Counted from the stretch's first letter, positions 24,795 through 34,657 are shown. The stretch: 64,000 bases of DNA from an uncultured Clostridia bacterium (GCA_944412445.1 CALYBJ010000006.1:1-64000), one strand, 5' to 3'. Notes: generated from the sequence alone by a model not told the origin. Translations and numbers: made by a program.

Positions 24795-25514
24795 CTATTC
24801 CTCCCTGAGCTTTTTTCCGCAGAGAATTATGCTTTCTCTTGCGAGAACCTCCATTGAGTCTATAATATCCGTTCTGTTTTTACCTATCTCAAAATCCTTG
24901 TTGATTACCGACAGCTCCGTACAGCCTAAAACAACGGCGTCGCAGCCGTCCTCTTTCATATCGGTAAGGATTTTCGTAAATTCGCCGATATTGACCTCTT
25001 TTCCCGCCTTTACCTGATTGTAAATTATATTCATCAGCGACTGCTCATCGGCAAGAGACGGTATTACGCAGTCAATTCCGTATTTGCGGCACATATTCTG
25101 GTATGCTCCCGCGGTAATTGTTCCCTTTGTGGCAAGTATGCCCAGCTTTTTGATGTTCCGTGTGTGGTTTACGGCGTACTTTACCGTTTCCTCAATTATA
25201 TTAATCATGGGAATATCAATATTCTTCTGAATCTGCTCATAGAAATAATGCGCCGTGTTGCAGGGCATCACCACATAATCAGCCCCCGCCGCCTGAAGCT
25301 TTTTTGCGTCGTCTATCATTACGGGCAGAGGATTGGGCTTGCTGTTGTCAAGGATAAACTCAGTTCTGTCGGGTATCGCCGCATGATTCAGAACTATCAT
25401 GGATATATGGTCCTGATCCTTTACGGCGTCGGTCATCTTAACTACAAGATCCATAAAATATACAGTGGCAAGAGGTCCTATGCCTCCCAGTATCCCCAGG
25501 GTCTTTTCAGCCAT
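24795..25514 (-). CDS. Aspartate/glutamate racemase family protein
   Basis: A 239-residue cofactor-independent racemase that should interconvert L- and D-aspartate. Both catalytic cysteines are visible: MPCNTAHYFYE (~82) in the first half and VVLGCTELSVI (~197) in the second. The start GILGGIGPLATVYFMDLVV is typical of the aspartate racemase branch rather than MurI glutamate racemase. It lies between the ATP-grasp ligase (46 bases upstream) and asnB (4 bases downstream). It would supply D-Asp for the ligase. Start 25514 follows AAAGGAGAGG. Confidence 0.93.
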   Translation of the reverse strand: MAEKTLGILGGIGPLATVYFMDLVVKMTDAVKDQDHISMIVLNHAAIPDRTEFILDNSKPNPLPVMIDDAKKLQAAGADYVVMPCNTAHYFYEQIQKNIDIPMINIIEETVKYAVNHTRNIKKLGILATKGTITAGAYQNMCRKYGIDCVIPSLADEQSLMNIIYNQVKAGKEVNIGEFTKILTDMKEDGCDAVVLGCTELSVINKDFEIGKNRTDIIDSMEVLARESIILCGKKLREE

Positions 25515-25560
25515 TATCCATCCTCTCCTTTCCGTTGTTTTCCAGACTTATTTTCTCTTC

Positions 25561-26820
25561 TCAATCTTTTACGGCGTTTTCTCTTCTCTTCGCCGCTTCC
25601 CTTTCCTGCTTCTCAACTCTGTGATACTTTCTGTACTGGTTCATATAAGCCGCTCCCACATAAAAGCTGCGCTTTAAGCTCATATCCGGCTTAAAGTAAA
25701 GGGGATAGCTTATTTTTCCCTCTCTCCAGAGTCTTTTTACTCTTGCTCTCAGCTCCGGGTTCTTAACGTATCTCATTATTATTCCCTTGGGAACAACGGT
25801 AAAGAGATTTTCACGGTCAGCTACGGTGTATTCAAGATCCTTATGGTAAATAAGGTCGTCAACTATCCATTTTACGGTATTAAAGCCGCTTCCCGTAACA
25901 TAAAAATTGCTTCTGCCCAGTCTTACGTTTATTTCAAAAAAGTTATATGTGTTGTTTCTGCTGTCGTATTTTATATCGAAGTTGGCAAAGCCCTTATATC
26001 CTACATATTCAAGGAATTTCGCCGCGTCCGCTACTATTTTTTCGTCAACCTCATTGATTATGGCAACGGGGTTTCCTATTGCCGAGGGAGTGTGGTCCTC
26101 AAGAAGGCAGTGTCCCAGAGAAGCGAATTTTACCTTTGAGTTTCTGTCGCAGTAACAGGTTAAAACCCTCATATTTGAATCGTCGCCGGGTATGCAGTCC
26201 TGAATTAAAAATTTATAGTCGTAGCTTGATTTCTCAAGGTTGGAAAGCATCTCCCTGAGGTCTTTTTCGTTGTAAAAGCGGAAAACCTTTTTCTTTCCGG
26301 GAAATTCGGCGTAATGATAAAGAGCCGAGTTTGCCGTTTTCGCAATTACGGGATAATCGAAATCAAACTTTAAATCGTTTTCCTGTCCGCAGGTGTAAAC
26401 ATAGGTTTTAGGATAGTTTATGCCCAGCTTATCGCATATCTCATAAAACTTGTCCTTTAAAACGATTTCGTCCATAAGAGCCTTGTCGATATAGGGAATT
26501 ACAAAATATTCCCCTAAAACATCCTTGTTGTCAACAAAATTTCTTACGTAAAAATCGCCGCAGCCCATAAGAATAAGCTGCTTTTTGCCCTTAAATTCTT
26601 TTCCTATCTCAACAAGCTTCTCCACAAGAAAATCAACGTCGTCAAGTCCGGGAATAACCCTGTTTTCGATTATTCTGCTTTCGGAAATAATTTTCGCCTG
26701 CTTCTGGCTTACCACAAGAGATTTGATTTTATATTCCTCGTAAAAGCTTCTGGCAAGGCTGTAAGCCGTTATATCCGCTCCGAGAATTACCGCCATAAAG
26801 CCGGTTTCTTTAAACTCCAT
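25561..26820 (-). CDS. ATP-grasp ligase, probable D-aspartate ligase (cross-bridge)
   Basis: A 419-residue ATP-grasp enzyme. The N-terminus (FMAVILGADITAYSLARSFYEEY) closely follows the Enterococcus D-aspartate ligase type, which joins D-Asp to the lysine side chain of UDP-MurNAc-pentapeptide. The ATP-grasp core is visible: DYPVIAKTANSALY, FLIQDCIPGDDSNMR, GYKGFANFDIKYD, and the metal site FFEINVRLGRSNF. The C-terminal ~70 residues are basic (KRLWREGK, KQEREAAKRREN), which would suit membrane association. With the downstream racemase and AsnB-like gene it forms a coherent D-Asp pathway. A generic carboxylate-amine ligase is the main alternative. Confidence 0.82.
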   Translation of the reverse strand: MEFKETGFMAVILGADITAYSLARSFYEEYKIKSLVVSQKQAKIISESRIIENRVIPGLDDVDFLVEKLVEIGKEFKGKKQLILMGCGDFYVRNFVDNKDVLGEYFVIPYIDKALMDEIVLKDKFYEICDKLGINYPKTYVYTCGQENDLKFDFDYPVIAKTANSALYHYAEFPGKKKVFRFYNEKDLREMLSNLEKSSYDYKFLIQDCIPGDDSNMRVLTCYCDRNSKVKFASLGHCLLEDHTPSAIGNPVAIINEVDEKIVADAAKFLEYVGYKGFANFDIKYDSRNNTYNFFEINVRLGRSNFYVTGSGFNTVKWIVDDLIYHKDLEYTVADRENLFTVVPKGIIMRYVKNPELRARVKRLWREGKISYPLYFKPDMSLKRSFYVGAAYMNQYRKYHRVEKQEREAAKRRENAVKD

Positions 26821-26863
26821 ATATACTACTTCCTCTGATTATATTAATAAAATATTACATTTT

Positions 26864-26891
26864 ATTTTACCATAGTTTTTTGTTATGTCAA
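26864..26891 (-). promoter_or_regulatory. Promoter for the D-aspartate gene set
   Basis: TTGACA (26886-26891), 16-base spacer, TAAAAT (26864-26869) on the minus strand, ~45 bases before the ligase start. Confidence 0.7.
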
Positions 26892-27008
26892 TCATTCCCC
26901 TCTATATTTATACTAAATATTTTTTAAGTATTTACTTTTTAAAAAGTTTGATTTATACTATTAAAATAACATTATTATGACAAATTATATACTCATGAGG
27001 TGCGACAG

Positions 27009-28673
27009 ATGGATTATGAAGCGTTAAGCGAGCTTTTATTCCCGGACATAACAAAAACTCCCTCGGATTTAGAGGAGAAATATCCTCCGAGACAGTTAAA
27101 GGAAAACGCAAGGGTTACGAGATTTGCCCCAAGTCCTACGGGATATCTTCATATAGGCGGTCTTTTCGGAGCTTTAACCGACGTAATGACGGCGAAGGCC
27201 ACCGGCGGCGTTGCGTATTTAAGAATAGAGGACACGGACAAAAAGCGTGAAATCGAGGACGGCGTTTCGGCGATAATCAACGGCTTCGACGCTTTCGGAG
27301 TAGGCTTTGACGAGGGAGTTACCGGCTTCGGCACGGAAAAGGGCGACTACGGTCCCTACACCCAGAGCAAAAGAGTTGAAATATACAAAACAGTTGCAAA
27401 GGACCTTGTAAAAAAAGGTCTTGCCTACCCCTGCTTCTGCACGGCGGAGGAGCTTACGGAAATGCGCGGTGAGCAGGAAAAAGAGGGCACCGCGATATGG
27501 GGATATTTCGGAAAATGGGCAAAGTGCAGGGATTTGACCTTTGATGAAATAAAGGCGAAAATCGATGCGGGACAGCCCTATGTTTTAAGGTTCAGGGCAA
27601 ACGGCAGAGAAGACGGAAAAATAATTTTCGACGACATTATAAGAGGCAAAATCGAAATGCCTGAAAACATAATAGACGAGGTGCTTTTAAAATCCGACGG
27701 AGTGCCCACCTATCATTTCGCCCATGTTTGCGACGACCACTTTATGAGAACCACCCATGTTATAAGAGGCGAGGAATGGATTTCATCAGTTCCCAAGCAC
27801 ATCGCCCTGTTTAAGGCCTGCGGCTTTAAGGTTCCCAAATACGCCCACACTCCTCAGGTTATGAAAATAGACGAGGAGGACGGCTCCAAAAGGAAGCTTT
27901 CAAAGAGAAAGGACCCGGAGGCGGCTGTCAGCTACTTTGTAGAGGAGGGCTTCCCCAAGGAGAGCGTTTTGGAGTATCTGCTTACTCTTCTCAATTCAAA
28001 CTTTGAGGACTGGAGAAGACAGAATCCGAAGGCTGATATTTTCAGTTTTCCCTTTAATCTTAAAAAAATGAGCTCCAGCGGCTGTCTTTTTGACCTTGTT
28101 AAGCTGACGGATGTAAGCAAAAACGTTATATCCGTAATGACGGCCCGGCAGGTTTACGGCTATGTTTTAAAATGGGCTGAAAAATATGACGGAGAGCTTT
28201 ATTCACTTTTCAAAAAAGCTCCCGAATACGCAAAAAATATTCTTAACATCGACAGGGAAAACCCCAAGCCCAGAAAGGACATTGCCCGCTGGTCGCAGGT
28301 TAAGGAGTACATATCGTATTTTTACGACGAGCTTTACGAAGCCGATTTCAGCGGAATGCCCGAAAACCTGTCAAAGGAGGACATTGGCGCTGTTCTTGAA
28401 AAATATATTGAGATATACGACGAAAACGACGGCAAGGACGAATGGTTCGGAAAAATCAAGGAGATGTGCGAGCCTCTGGGCTTTACACCCAATGTCAAGG
28501 AATACAAGAAAAACCCGGAAAGCTACAAGGGTCATGTAGGAGATGTTTCAACGGTAATAAGAGTAGCCGTCACCTCAAGAACCAACACTCCCGACCTTTA
28601 CATGATTTTAAAGCTTTTAGGCAGGGAAAGGGTTATAAGCAGAATAAAAGCCGCATTAAACGGAATAAAATAA
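27009..28673 (+). CDS. gltX: Glutamyl-tRNA synthetase
   Basis: A class I aminoacyl-tRNA synthetase charging tRNA-Glu. The ATP-site signatures are HIGG (residues 48-51, in FAPSPTGYLHIGG) and KLSKR (296-300). I chose ATG 27009 (MDYEALSELL). The in-frame GTG at 27000 lies within the ribosome site GAGGTG. The protein is 554 residues, longer than the usual ~485, with a ~35-residue N-terminal extension and an extended anticodon-binding half. A dedicated glnS follows after 33 bases, suggesting this enzyme need not misacylate tRNA-Gln. Confidence 0.95.
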   Translation: MDYEALSELLFPDITKTPSDLEEKYPPRQLKENARVTRFAPSPTGYLHIGGLFGALTDVMTAKATGGVAYLRIEDTDKKREIEDGVSAIINGFDAFGVGFDEGVTGFGTEKGDYGPYTQSKRVEIYKTVAKDLVKKGLAYPCFCTAEELTEMRGEQEKEGTAIWGYFGKWAKCRDLTFDEIKAKIDAGQPYVLRFRANGREDGKIIFDDIIRGKIEMPENIIDEVLLKSDGVPTYHFAHVCDDHFMRTTHVIRGEEWISSVPKHIALFKACGFKVPKYAHTPQVMKIDEEDGSKRKLSKRKDPEAAVSYFVEEGFPKESVLEYLLTLLNSNFEDWRRQNPKADIFSFPFNLKKMSSSGCLFDLVKLTDVSKNVISVMTARQVYGYVLKWAEKYDGELYSLFKKAPEYAKNILNIDRENPKPRKDIARWSQVKEYISYFYDELYEADFSGMPENLSKEDIGAVLEKYIEIYDENDGKDEWFGKIKEMCEPLGFTPNVKEYKKNPESYKGHVGDVSTVIRVAVTSRTNTPDLYMILKLLGRERVISRIKAALNGIK

Positions 28674-28706
28674 GGGAAGAAAACAAATTCCGGAAAGGAA
28701 AGCAAT

Positions 28707-30359
28707 ATGGAAGAAAACACAAGACCGTCAAATTTTATACACGACATAATCGACAAAGAGCTTGCGGAGGGAGTCAACACAAGAGTTCAGACCCGTTTCC
28801 CCCCAGAGCCTAACGGATACCTTCATATAGGCCACGCAAAGGCTATCTGCATCGACTTTTCCACAGCGGAAAAATACGGCGGAATATGCAATCTCCGCTT
28901 AGACGACTCCAACCCCTCAAAGGAGGACACGGAATACATCGACGCAATTAAAGAGGATATACACTGGCTGGGCTACGACTGGGCGAATGTATATTACGCC
29001 TCGGATTATTTTGATTTTGTATACGAATGTGCAATAAAGCTTATAAAAAAAGGCAAGGCCTTCGTATGCGATTTAACAGCCGACGAAATGAGGGAATACA
29101 GGGGAACCTTAACGGAGCCGGGCAGAAACAGTCCCTACCGTGACAGAAGCGTGGAAGAAAACCTCGATCTGTTCGAGAGAATGAAAAACGGAGAATTCCC
29201 CGACGGCTCCCATGTTTTAAGAGCTAAAATCGACATGGCGTCGCCGAACATCGTAATGAGAGATCCGGTAATTTACAGAATAATGCACGTTCCGCACCAT
29301 CAGACGGGAGATAAATGGTGCATCTATCCCATGTACGATTTCGTTCACCCCCTTTCCGACGCCAAAGAGGGAGTAACATATTCCCTTTGCACTCTTGAAT
29401 TTGAAAACAACAGACCTCTTTATGACTGGTTTATAAAGGAAATCGGCTTTGAAGAGCCTCCCAGACAGATTGAGTTCGCAAGAATGAACCTTAACTACTG
29501 TCTTACAAGCAAAAGAAAATGTATGAAGCTTGTAACCTCGGGAATAGTGTCCGGCTGGGACGACCCCAGAATGGCAACTCTCTGCGGAATGAGAAGAAGA
29601 GGCTATCCCGCAAAGGCAATCCGAGATTTCGTTGACAGAATAGGCGTTTCAAAGGCAAACAGCGTTGTTGACTACGGGCTTCTTGAGTCCTGCGTCAGGG
29701 ACTGCCTTAACGAATCCGCTCCCAGAGCCATGGCGGTTATCGACCCTTTAAAGGTTGTTATCGACAATATGCCCGAGGATTTTTCCGACGAGCTTTATAC
29801 CGATATTCACCCGGATCACCCGGAAATGGGTCAGAGAAAGGTTGTTTTCGGCAAGGAGCTTTACATTGAAAAAAGCGACTTTATGATTGAGCCGCCGAAA
29901 AAATATTTCAGACTTTTCCCCGGCAACGAGGTTCGCCTTAAAGGAGCATATTTTGTAAAATGCACAGGCTATGACACTGACGAAAAGGGCGAGGTTACCT
30001 GCGTTCACTGCACCTACGACCCGGATTCCAGAGGAGGAAATTCTCCCGACGGAAGAAAGGTAAAGGGAACGATTCACTGGGTAAACGCCGATTACTGCAA
30101 AAAAGCTGAGGTTCGCCTTTACGACAGGCTGTTTAACGCAGAAAATCCCAGCGACGAGTCAAAGGGCGACTTTACAAACAATCTCAATCCCGATTCTCTT
30201 AAAGTCTGCACCTGCGTACTTGAGGGAGGTCTTGAAGACCTTAAGCCGGGAGATGTATTCCAGTTTATGCGTCAGGGCTACTTCTGCGTTGACAAGGACT
30301 CAACGGATGACCGACTTGTAATCAACAGAACCGTTCAGCTTAATTCCTCTTGGAAATAA
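28707..30359 (+). CDS. glnS: Glutaminyl-tRNA synthetase
   Basis: A 550-residue class I synthetase that charges tRNA-Gln directly. HIGH is at 40-43 ([16 protein letters not shown]), the GlnRS hallmark [19 protein letters not shown] follows, and the KMSKS loop is LTSKRK rather than the usual VMSKRK. The C-terminal beta-barrel anticodon domain ([21 protein letters not shown]) is complete. Most Firmicutes lack GlnRS and use GatCAB amidation, so this is an acquired trait shared by some Clostridia. It is transcribed with gltX. Confidence 0.96.
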   Translation: MEENTRPSNFIHDIIDKELAEGVNTRVQTRFPPEPNGYLHIGHAKAICIDFSTAEKYGGICNLRLDDSNPSKEDTEYIDAIKEDIHWLGYDWANVYYASDYFDFVYECAIKLIKKGKAFVCDLTADEMREYRGTLTEPGRNSPYRDRSVEENLDLFERMKNGEFPDGSHVLRAKIDMASPNIVMRDPVIYRIMHVPHHQTGDKWCIYPMYDFVHPLSDAKEGVTYSLCTLEFENNRPLYDWFIKEIGFEEPPRQIEFARMNLNYCLTSKRKCMKLVTSGIVSGWDDPRMATLCGMRRRGYPAKAIRDFVDRIGVSKANSVVDYGLLESCVRDCLNESAPRAMAVIDPLKVVIDNMPEDFSDELYTDIHPDHPEMGQRKVVFGKELYIEKSDFMIEPPKKYFRLFPGNEVRLKGAYFVKCTGYDTDEKGEVTCVHCTYDPDSRGGNSPDGRKVKGTIHWVNADYCKKAEVRLYDRLFNAENPSDESKGDFTNNLNPDSLKVCTCVLEGGLEDLKPGDVFQFMRQGYFCVDKDSTDDRLVINRTVQLNSSWK

Positions 30360-30380
30360 CAGCGGGAGGACTGATGAAAT

Positions 30381-31049
30381 ATGAAAATAATTTATAAAGC
30401 GGTCAACACTTTAGCCGTTCTCGCCATTATACCGGTACTGCTGTTTATGCCCATGTTCAGATTTATTATGACCGTGGATATAAGCTCCGACAACCAGATT
30501 TTATCCCTTTTGGGCGGTCTTCTGGATATTTCCTCAATAATAAAACAGCTTACGGGCATAGATCTTGAAAACATTCCCGAATTTTACACGATAAAAGAAG
30601 CAATGGGACTTTTTTCCGGAGAAAATGCGAAAATTTCCGCCTCCGATGTGGATTTATCCGTTATTCCACCGGAAATAACAAAGTTCTTTACTGCGGCGTT
30701 TGTGCTTTTTATAATAGCCCTTGTTTTTGCTCTTTTAACGCTTCTTATCGGTCTTTTCACAAAAAAGAAAGGTCTTGCGGCTTCATTTTCCCTTTTAGGA
30801 CTTGTTTCGCTGTTCAGCGCCAACAAATGCTTCTCCTATATCGCTCAGCAGCTTGTTTCCGGGAAAATCTCTCCCTCAAGCCTTCTTTCAAGCTTAAAAT
30901 CCCTTGCCGACTACAAGGATTATTTGTCTTTTGTAAATATCGACGTGCGGATTTTTGAATTAAGCTCAGCCTATACTCTTATGATGATAATCTTCGGAGC
31001 CGTTATCATTTTCAACATAATTTTCATGCTGGCTGAAAAATCTGCCTGA
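30381..31049 (+). CDS. Membrane protein of unknown function
   Basis: A 222-residue protein starting 21 bases after glnS, behind GGGAGGA. It has about four membrane segments: ~5-30, ~100-125, ~128-150 and ~195-218. The loop between the first two (~31-98) is large and probably outside. A Lys-rich turn (LFTKKKG) sits between helices 2 and 3. I recognise no family. Its position suggests co-transcription with gltX-glnS, but a functional link is not evident. Confidence 0.75.
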   Translation: MKIIYKAVNTLAVLAIIPVLLFMPMFRFIMTVDISSDNQILSLLGGLLDISSIIKQLTGIDLENIPEFYTIKEAMGLFSGENAKISASDVDLSVIPPEITKFFTAAFVLFIIALVFALLTLLIGLFTKKKGLAASFSLLGLVSLFSANKCFSYIAQQLVSGKISPSSLLSSLKSLADYKDYLSFVNIDVRIFELSSAYTLMMIIFGAVIIFNIIFMLAEKSA

Positions 31050-31117
31050 TTTTATGTAAAAAATTCAAAAATTCCGGAATTATTTTTTCACTTTTTTAAG
31101 AATTAACAAAATTGTGC

Positions 31118-31146
31118 TTGCAATTAATTTATTTATATTATATAAT
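31118..31146 (+). promoter_or_regulatory. Near-consensus promoter for the secreted hydrolase-fold gene
   Basis: TTGCAA (31118-31123), 17-base spacer, TATAAT (31141-31146), just upstream of AAGGAGG at ~31163. Confidence 0.85.
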
Positions 31147-31178
31147 ACAGGGGTAAATAACATAAGGAGGATAAACTT

Positions 31179-33065
31179 ATGAATAATAAACATTTAAGGA
31201 AGATTATTTCCTGCGTTCTCGCGGTTATAATGATCTTCGGTATTTCCACAACAGCTTTTGCTGCTTCGGAGACACAATATAAAAATCCGATTATCGTAAT
31301 TAACGGCATTGACCATAACCCGCTGCTTGCCAATCCCAATACAGCAGGGGCTGAGGTTGTTTTCCCTCCCTCAGACGAGGTTATTGCCTTTGAATTAGGC
31401 GAAATGTTCACTTTGGGCATTGCCGCTGTTGCTTCAAACAACTATGAGGAGATTATGAACTACTTCGTAGGCTCTCAGATCTACGGCAAGCTTGAAGCTA
31501 TCCAGCTCAATCCCGACGGATCTTCAAAAAGCGACAACATCGGACCCAACACTTATGAAAAGTCTCTTTCATACTATGTTACCGACCAGGAGCTTCTTGA
31601 AACTATCGCAGGAAGCATCGGCATAGGCGTTGCCGACAGAGTAGGCTACGGCAATGTTTATGTATTTACATACGACTGGCGTATCGACCCCGTTGAAAAC
31701 GCTAAGAAGCTTAACGATTTTATCCAGACCGTTAAAGCCAACTCAAGAAGAGATCAGGTTTCAATTATCTCCGAGGGCTACGGTTCAACAATCGCAACGG
31801 CTTACCTTTCACAGTGCTATGAGGACGCAACAGGCGATGTTGACAACTTCGTAACGGTTAACTCTGCGGCAATGGGTACATCCCTTATAGGCGACCTTTA
31901 CACCGGCAGCCTTATCCGTCAGATAAACGAGCTTCAGAATCTCACCTCCGCTTTTATCCGCTACACTAACGACATCTCGGATAATCCTGTTACATCATTC
32001 GCAACATGGCTTGTAAACTACATTCTCAACAAGAACTGGGAAACACAGGACCTTATGGCTCAGATCATCACAATGATGGCTCATGTTACGGATCCTCTCT
32101 ACGATAACTATTTAAGGGATATGCTTAAAAACTTTACAGGTCTTTGGGCAATGGTTCCCGTAGAATACTATGAAGACGCTATGGACTTTATGTTCATCGA
32201 CGACCCCGCAGCATCCGGCTCCTACAACAGCGAGATGCAGGAAAAAATCCAGACATACAAGAACTTCCAGGAAAGCGCTGCAACAACACTTAAAAAGGCG
32301 CAGTCCGAAGGAATCAATATTTCCGTAGTTTCCTGCTGGGATCTTCAGATAATCCCCATCGGCGACAACAAAACATCCGATGAAGAGGTTTTCGGACTTT
32401 CAGCACAGAGCGACGGACTTATTGATACATATTATTCAAGCTTCGGCGCATATACAATTCCTCTTAATGATGTAGGCGCGGCGGCTCAGAACAAGGAGCA
32501 GAGAAATCAGGAAGGCGAATGTGAAAACCACAGCCATCTTTCCTCCGACTATGACACTCTCAATCCCGAACATTCCTTAGGCTCCATAGCCCATTACATT
32601 GACGCTTCAACCTGCGCCCTTCCCGAGAACACATGGTTCATCAAGGACATGAAGCACGGTACATTTGACACTGAGAGCAACTCAATGGATTTCCTTATGT
32701 ATCTCCTTACGGCAGAAAAAACAACCTCAATCAGAAGCAACGGTCTTTATCCTCAGTTTATGCACTATAACAGAAAAGTAAAACCCGGATACATTCAGGT
32801 TCCCGACTTCGGCAACATCAAAGGCGATTATCTTCTGGGCGACGTAAACCTTGACGGAAAAGTTACCGCGGCAGACGCAAGACTTGCTCTTCGTATTTCC
32901 GCAAGACTTGAGGATTATCCCGATGTTGCGTCAACAGTATTTAAAAACGCCGATGTTAACGGTGACGGCGTAATAACAGCGGCAGACGCAAGAATCATAT
33001 TAAGAGTTACATCACAGCTCAGCGACTTTGACGATTACCTTAATGTTTCCGATGTAGATGACTGA
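31179..33065 (+). CDS. Secreted alpha/beta-hydrolase-like protein with C-terminal dockerin
   Basis: A 628-residue protein with a signal peptide (MNNKHLRKIISCVLAVIMIF, cleaved near TTAFAA). Residues ~35-300 resemble lecithin:cholesterol acyltransferase/PGAP1-type lipases: PIIVINGI near the N-terminus, VYVFTYDWRIDPVENAKKL, then the nucleophile elbow. The elbow reads IISEGYGSTIA, so the expected Ser (GHSMG) is Gly200, and catalysis by the usual triad is doubtful. Residues ~552-615 are a type I-like dockerin with two Ca-binding repeats (DVNLDGKVTAADARLALR and DVNGDGVITAADARIILR). It is probably a surface-assembled protein. The role is unknown. It has its own promoter and terminator. Confidence 0.85.
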   Translation: MNNKHLRKIISCVLAVIMIFGISTTAFAASETQYKNPIIVINGIDHNPLLANPNTAGAEVVFPPSDEVIAFELGEMFTLGIAAVASNNYEEIMNYFVGSQIYGKLEAIQLNPDGSSKSDNIGPNTYEKSLSYYVTDQELLETIAGSIGIGVADRVGYGNVYVFTYDWRIDPVENAKKLNDFIQTVKANSRRDQVSIISEGYGSTIATAYLSQCYEDATGDVDNFVTVNSAAMGTSLIGDLYTGSLIRQINELQNLTSAFIRYTNDISDNPVTSFATWLVNYILNKNWETQDLMAQIITMMAHVTDPLYDNYLRDMLKNFTGLWAMVPVEYYEDAMDFMFIDDPAASGSYNSEMQEKIQTYKNFQESAATTLKKAQSEGINISVVSCWDLQIIPIGDNKTSDEEVFGLSAQSDGLIDTYYSSFGAYTIPLNDVGAAAQNKEQRNQEGECENHSHLSSDYDTLNPEHSLGSIAHYIDASTCALPENTWFIKDMKHGTFDTESNSMDFLMYLLTAEKTTSIRSNGLYPQFMHYNRKVKPGYIQVPDFGNIKGDYLLGDVNLDGKVTAADARLALRISARLEDYPDVASTVFKNADVNGDGVITAADARIILRVTSQLSDFDDYLNVSDVDD

Positions 33066-33083
33066 TATTAAAACAACAATTAT

Positions 33084-33111
33084 GACCACCCTTTCGGGTG
33101 GTCTTTTTTTT
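33084..33111 (+). terminator. Terminator after the secreted hydrolase-fold gene
   Basis: GACCACCC and GGGTGGTC form a perfect stem with a short TTTC loop, then eight T. Confidence 0.93.
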
Positions 33112-33157
33112 ACATTCGATTGAATATCAGCAAAAAAAAGCTTCTTCAGAGAGTTTT

Positions 33158-34585
33158 TTACTTTTTACTTATTTCGGAAAGCTTTCTTTCAAATCTGTTT
33201 TTACTTGTGTTTTCAGGTATTTCCGTTGCGTATTTTCCGCTGAAGCAGGCGCTGCAAAAAGATTCGCAGCCGGCAAGAGTATGAAGCTCCTCTAACGGCA
33301 GATAGCCTAAGGTGTCGGCGCCTATTTGCTTTGCCGTCTCCTCTACGGAATATTTACAGGCTATCAGTTTTTCCTTAGAGTCTATATCCGTTCCGTAGTA
33401 ACAGGGAAAAAGAAAAGGCGGCGAGGATATTCTCATGTGGATTTCTTTTGCTCCCGCCTCTCTTAAAAGCTTTACAATCCTCATGCTCGTTGTGCCTCTG
33501 ACTATGGAATCGTCGATTAATACAACTCTTTTGCCCTTTACCGTTTCCTCAACGGGACTTAATTTAATTTTAGTCTGGTCAAGTCTTTCGCTTTGTGTAG
33601 GAGAAATAAAGGTTCTTCCTATATATTTATTCTTTATAAGCCCTATGCCGTAGGGAATCCCCGACTCCGCGGAAAATCCCAGAGCTGCGTCAAGGCCGGA
33701 ATCAGGCACTCCGATTACTATGTCGGCTTCGGCAGGGTGAGCCTTGGCAAGTATTCTTCCTGCTCTGAGCCTTGCTCCGTGAACCGATACGCCGTCTATT
33801 ACGGAATCGGGTCTTGCGAAATATATGTACTCGAAAACACAAGTCTTTTTTTCTTTTTTTCCGCAGTGCTCCTTCCTTGATATTATTCCGTCACGGCTGA
33901 AAACGAGTATTTCCCCCGGTTCAATATCCCTTATGTATTTCGCTCCCACCGCTCTCAGGGCGCAGCTTTCCGAAGACACTATATAAGTTCCGTCCTCGCG
34001 CTGACCGTAGCAAAGAGGTCTGAAGCCGTGAGGATCTCTTACGGCAATCATTTTTGCCGACGACATAAGGCAAAGGGAATACGCTCCCTCAAGGCTGTTC
34101 ATGGCTCTGCTTACAGCCTCCTCAATGGAAGGCGCCGTCAGCCTTTCCTTTGTTACGATATAGGCGATAATCTCCGTATCGCTTGTGGAATGGAATATGG
34201 CTCCCGACAGCTCCAGGCTGTTTCTCAGCTGATAAGCGTTGCTTAAATTGCCGTTATGGGCAAGCGCCATTTTGCCTTTCTGATGATTGATTTCAATGGG
34301 CTGACAGTTGTTTCTGTTAGTGCCGCCGGTTGTTCCGTATCTGACATGACCCAGAGCCATGGAGCCCATGGGAAATTTTTTTAAAGCGTCGGAAGTGACT
34401 ACCTCGCTTACAAGTCCCAAATCCTTATGAGATGAAAAAACTCCGTCGTCGTTTACAACAATTCCGCAGCTTTCCTGTCCTCTGTGCTGAAGAGCGTAAA
34501 GCCCGAAATAAACTAAATTTGCCGCATTGACGGGTTTATCGGAAAATACTCCGAAAACGCCGCATTCCTCATGCAAACTGCTCAT
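33158..34585 (-). CDS. purF: Amidophosphoribosyltransferase (purine synthesis, first step)
   Basis: A 475-residue enzyme converting PRPP and glutamine to phosphoribosylamine. MSSLHEE is a propeptide exposing nucleophile Cys8 (CGVFGVFS). The glutaminase segments QHRGQES, GHVRYGTTG and HNGNL are present. The PRPP loop is VVLIDDSIVRGTT. C-terminal cysteines in CESFCSACF fit the Fe-S cluster of the Bacillus-type enzyme. No other pur gene is adjacent, so it is an isolated copy beside the nitrogen cluster. Glutamine use is the only evident link. Confidence 0.96.
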   Translation of the reverse strand: MSSLHEECGVFGVFSDKPVNAANLVYFGLYALQHRGQESCGIVVNDDGVFSSHKDLGLVSEVVTSDALKKFPMGSMALGHVRYGTTGGTNRNNCQPIEINHQKGKMALAHNGNLSNAYQLRNSLELSGAIFHSTSDTEIIAYIVTKERLTAPSIEEAVSRAMNSLEGAYSLCLMSSAKMIAVRDPHGFRPLCYGQREDGTYIVSSESCALRAVGAKYIRDIEPGEILVFSRDGIISRKEHCGKKEKKTCVFEYIYFARPDSVIDGVSVHGARLRAGRILAKAHPAEADIVIGVPDSGLDAALGFSAESGIPYGIGLIKNKYIGRTFISPTQSERLDQTKIKLSPVEETVKGKRVVLIDDSIVRGTTSMRIVKLLREAGAKEIHMRISSPPFLFPCYYGTDIDSKEKLIACKYSVEETAKQIGADTLGYLPLEELHTLAGCESFCSACFSGKYATEIPENTSKNRFERKLSEISKK

Positions 34586-34596
34586 AAATACCTCCG

Positions 34597-34646
34597 AAAA
34601 AACAGGGAAAAGCCGCCTGCCTTTAAATTAGACGGACAACTTTTCC
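34597..34646 (-). terminator. Probable terminator after the ammonium transporter gene
   Basis: GGAAAAG pairs with CTTTTCC, with an inner CCG/CGG pairing, and the minus strand continues into a run of six T. It separates the nitrogen genes from purF. Confidence 0.55.
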
Positions 34647-34657
34647 TTATAATTATT

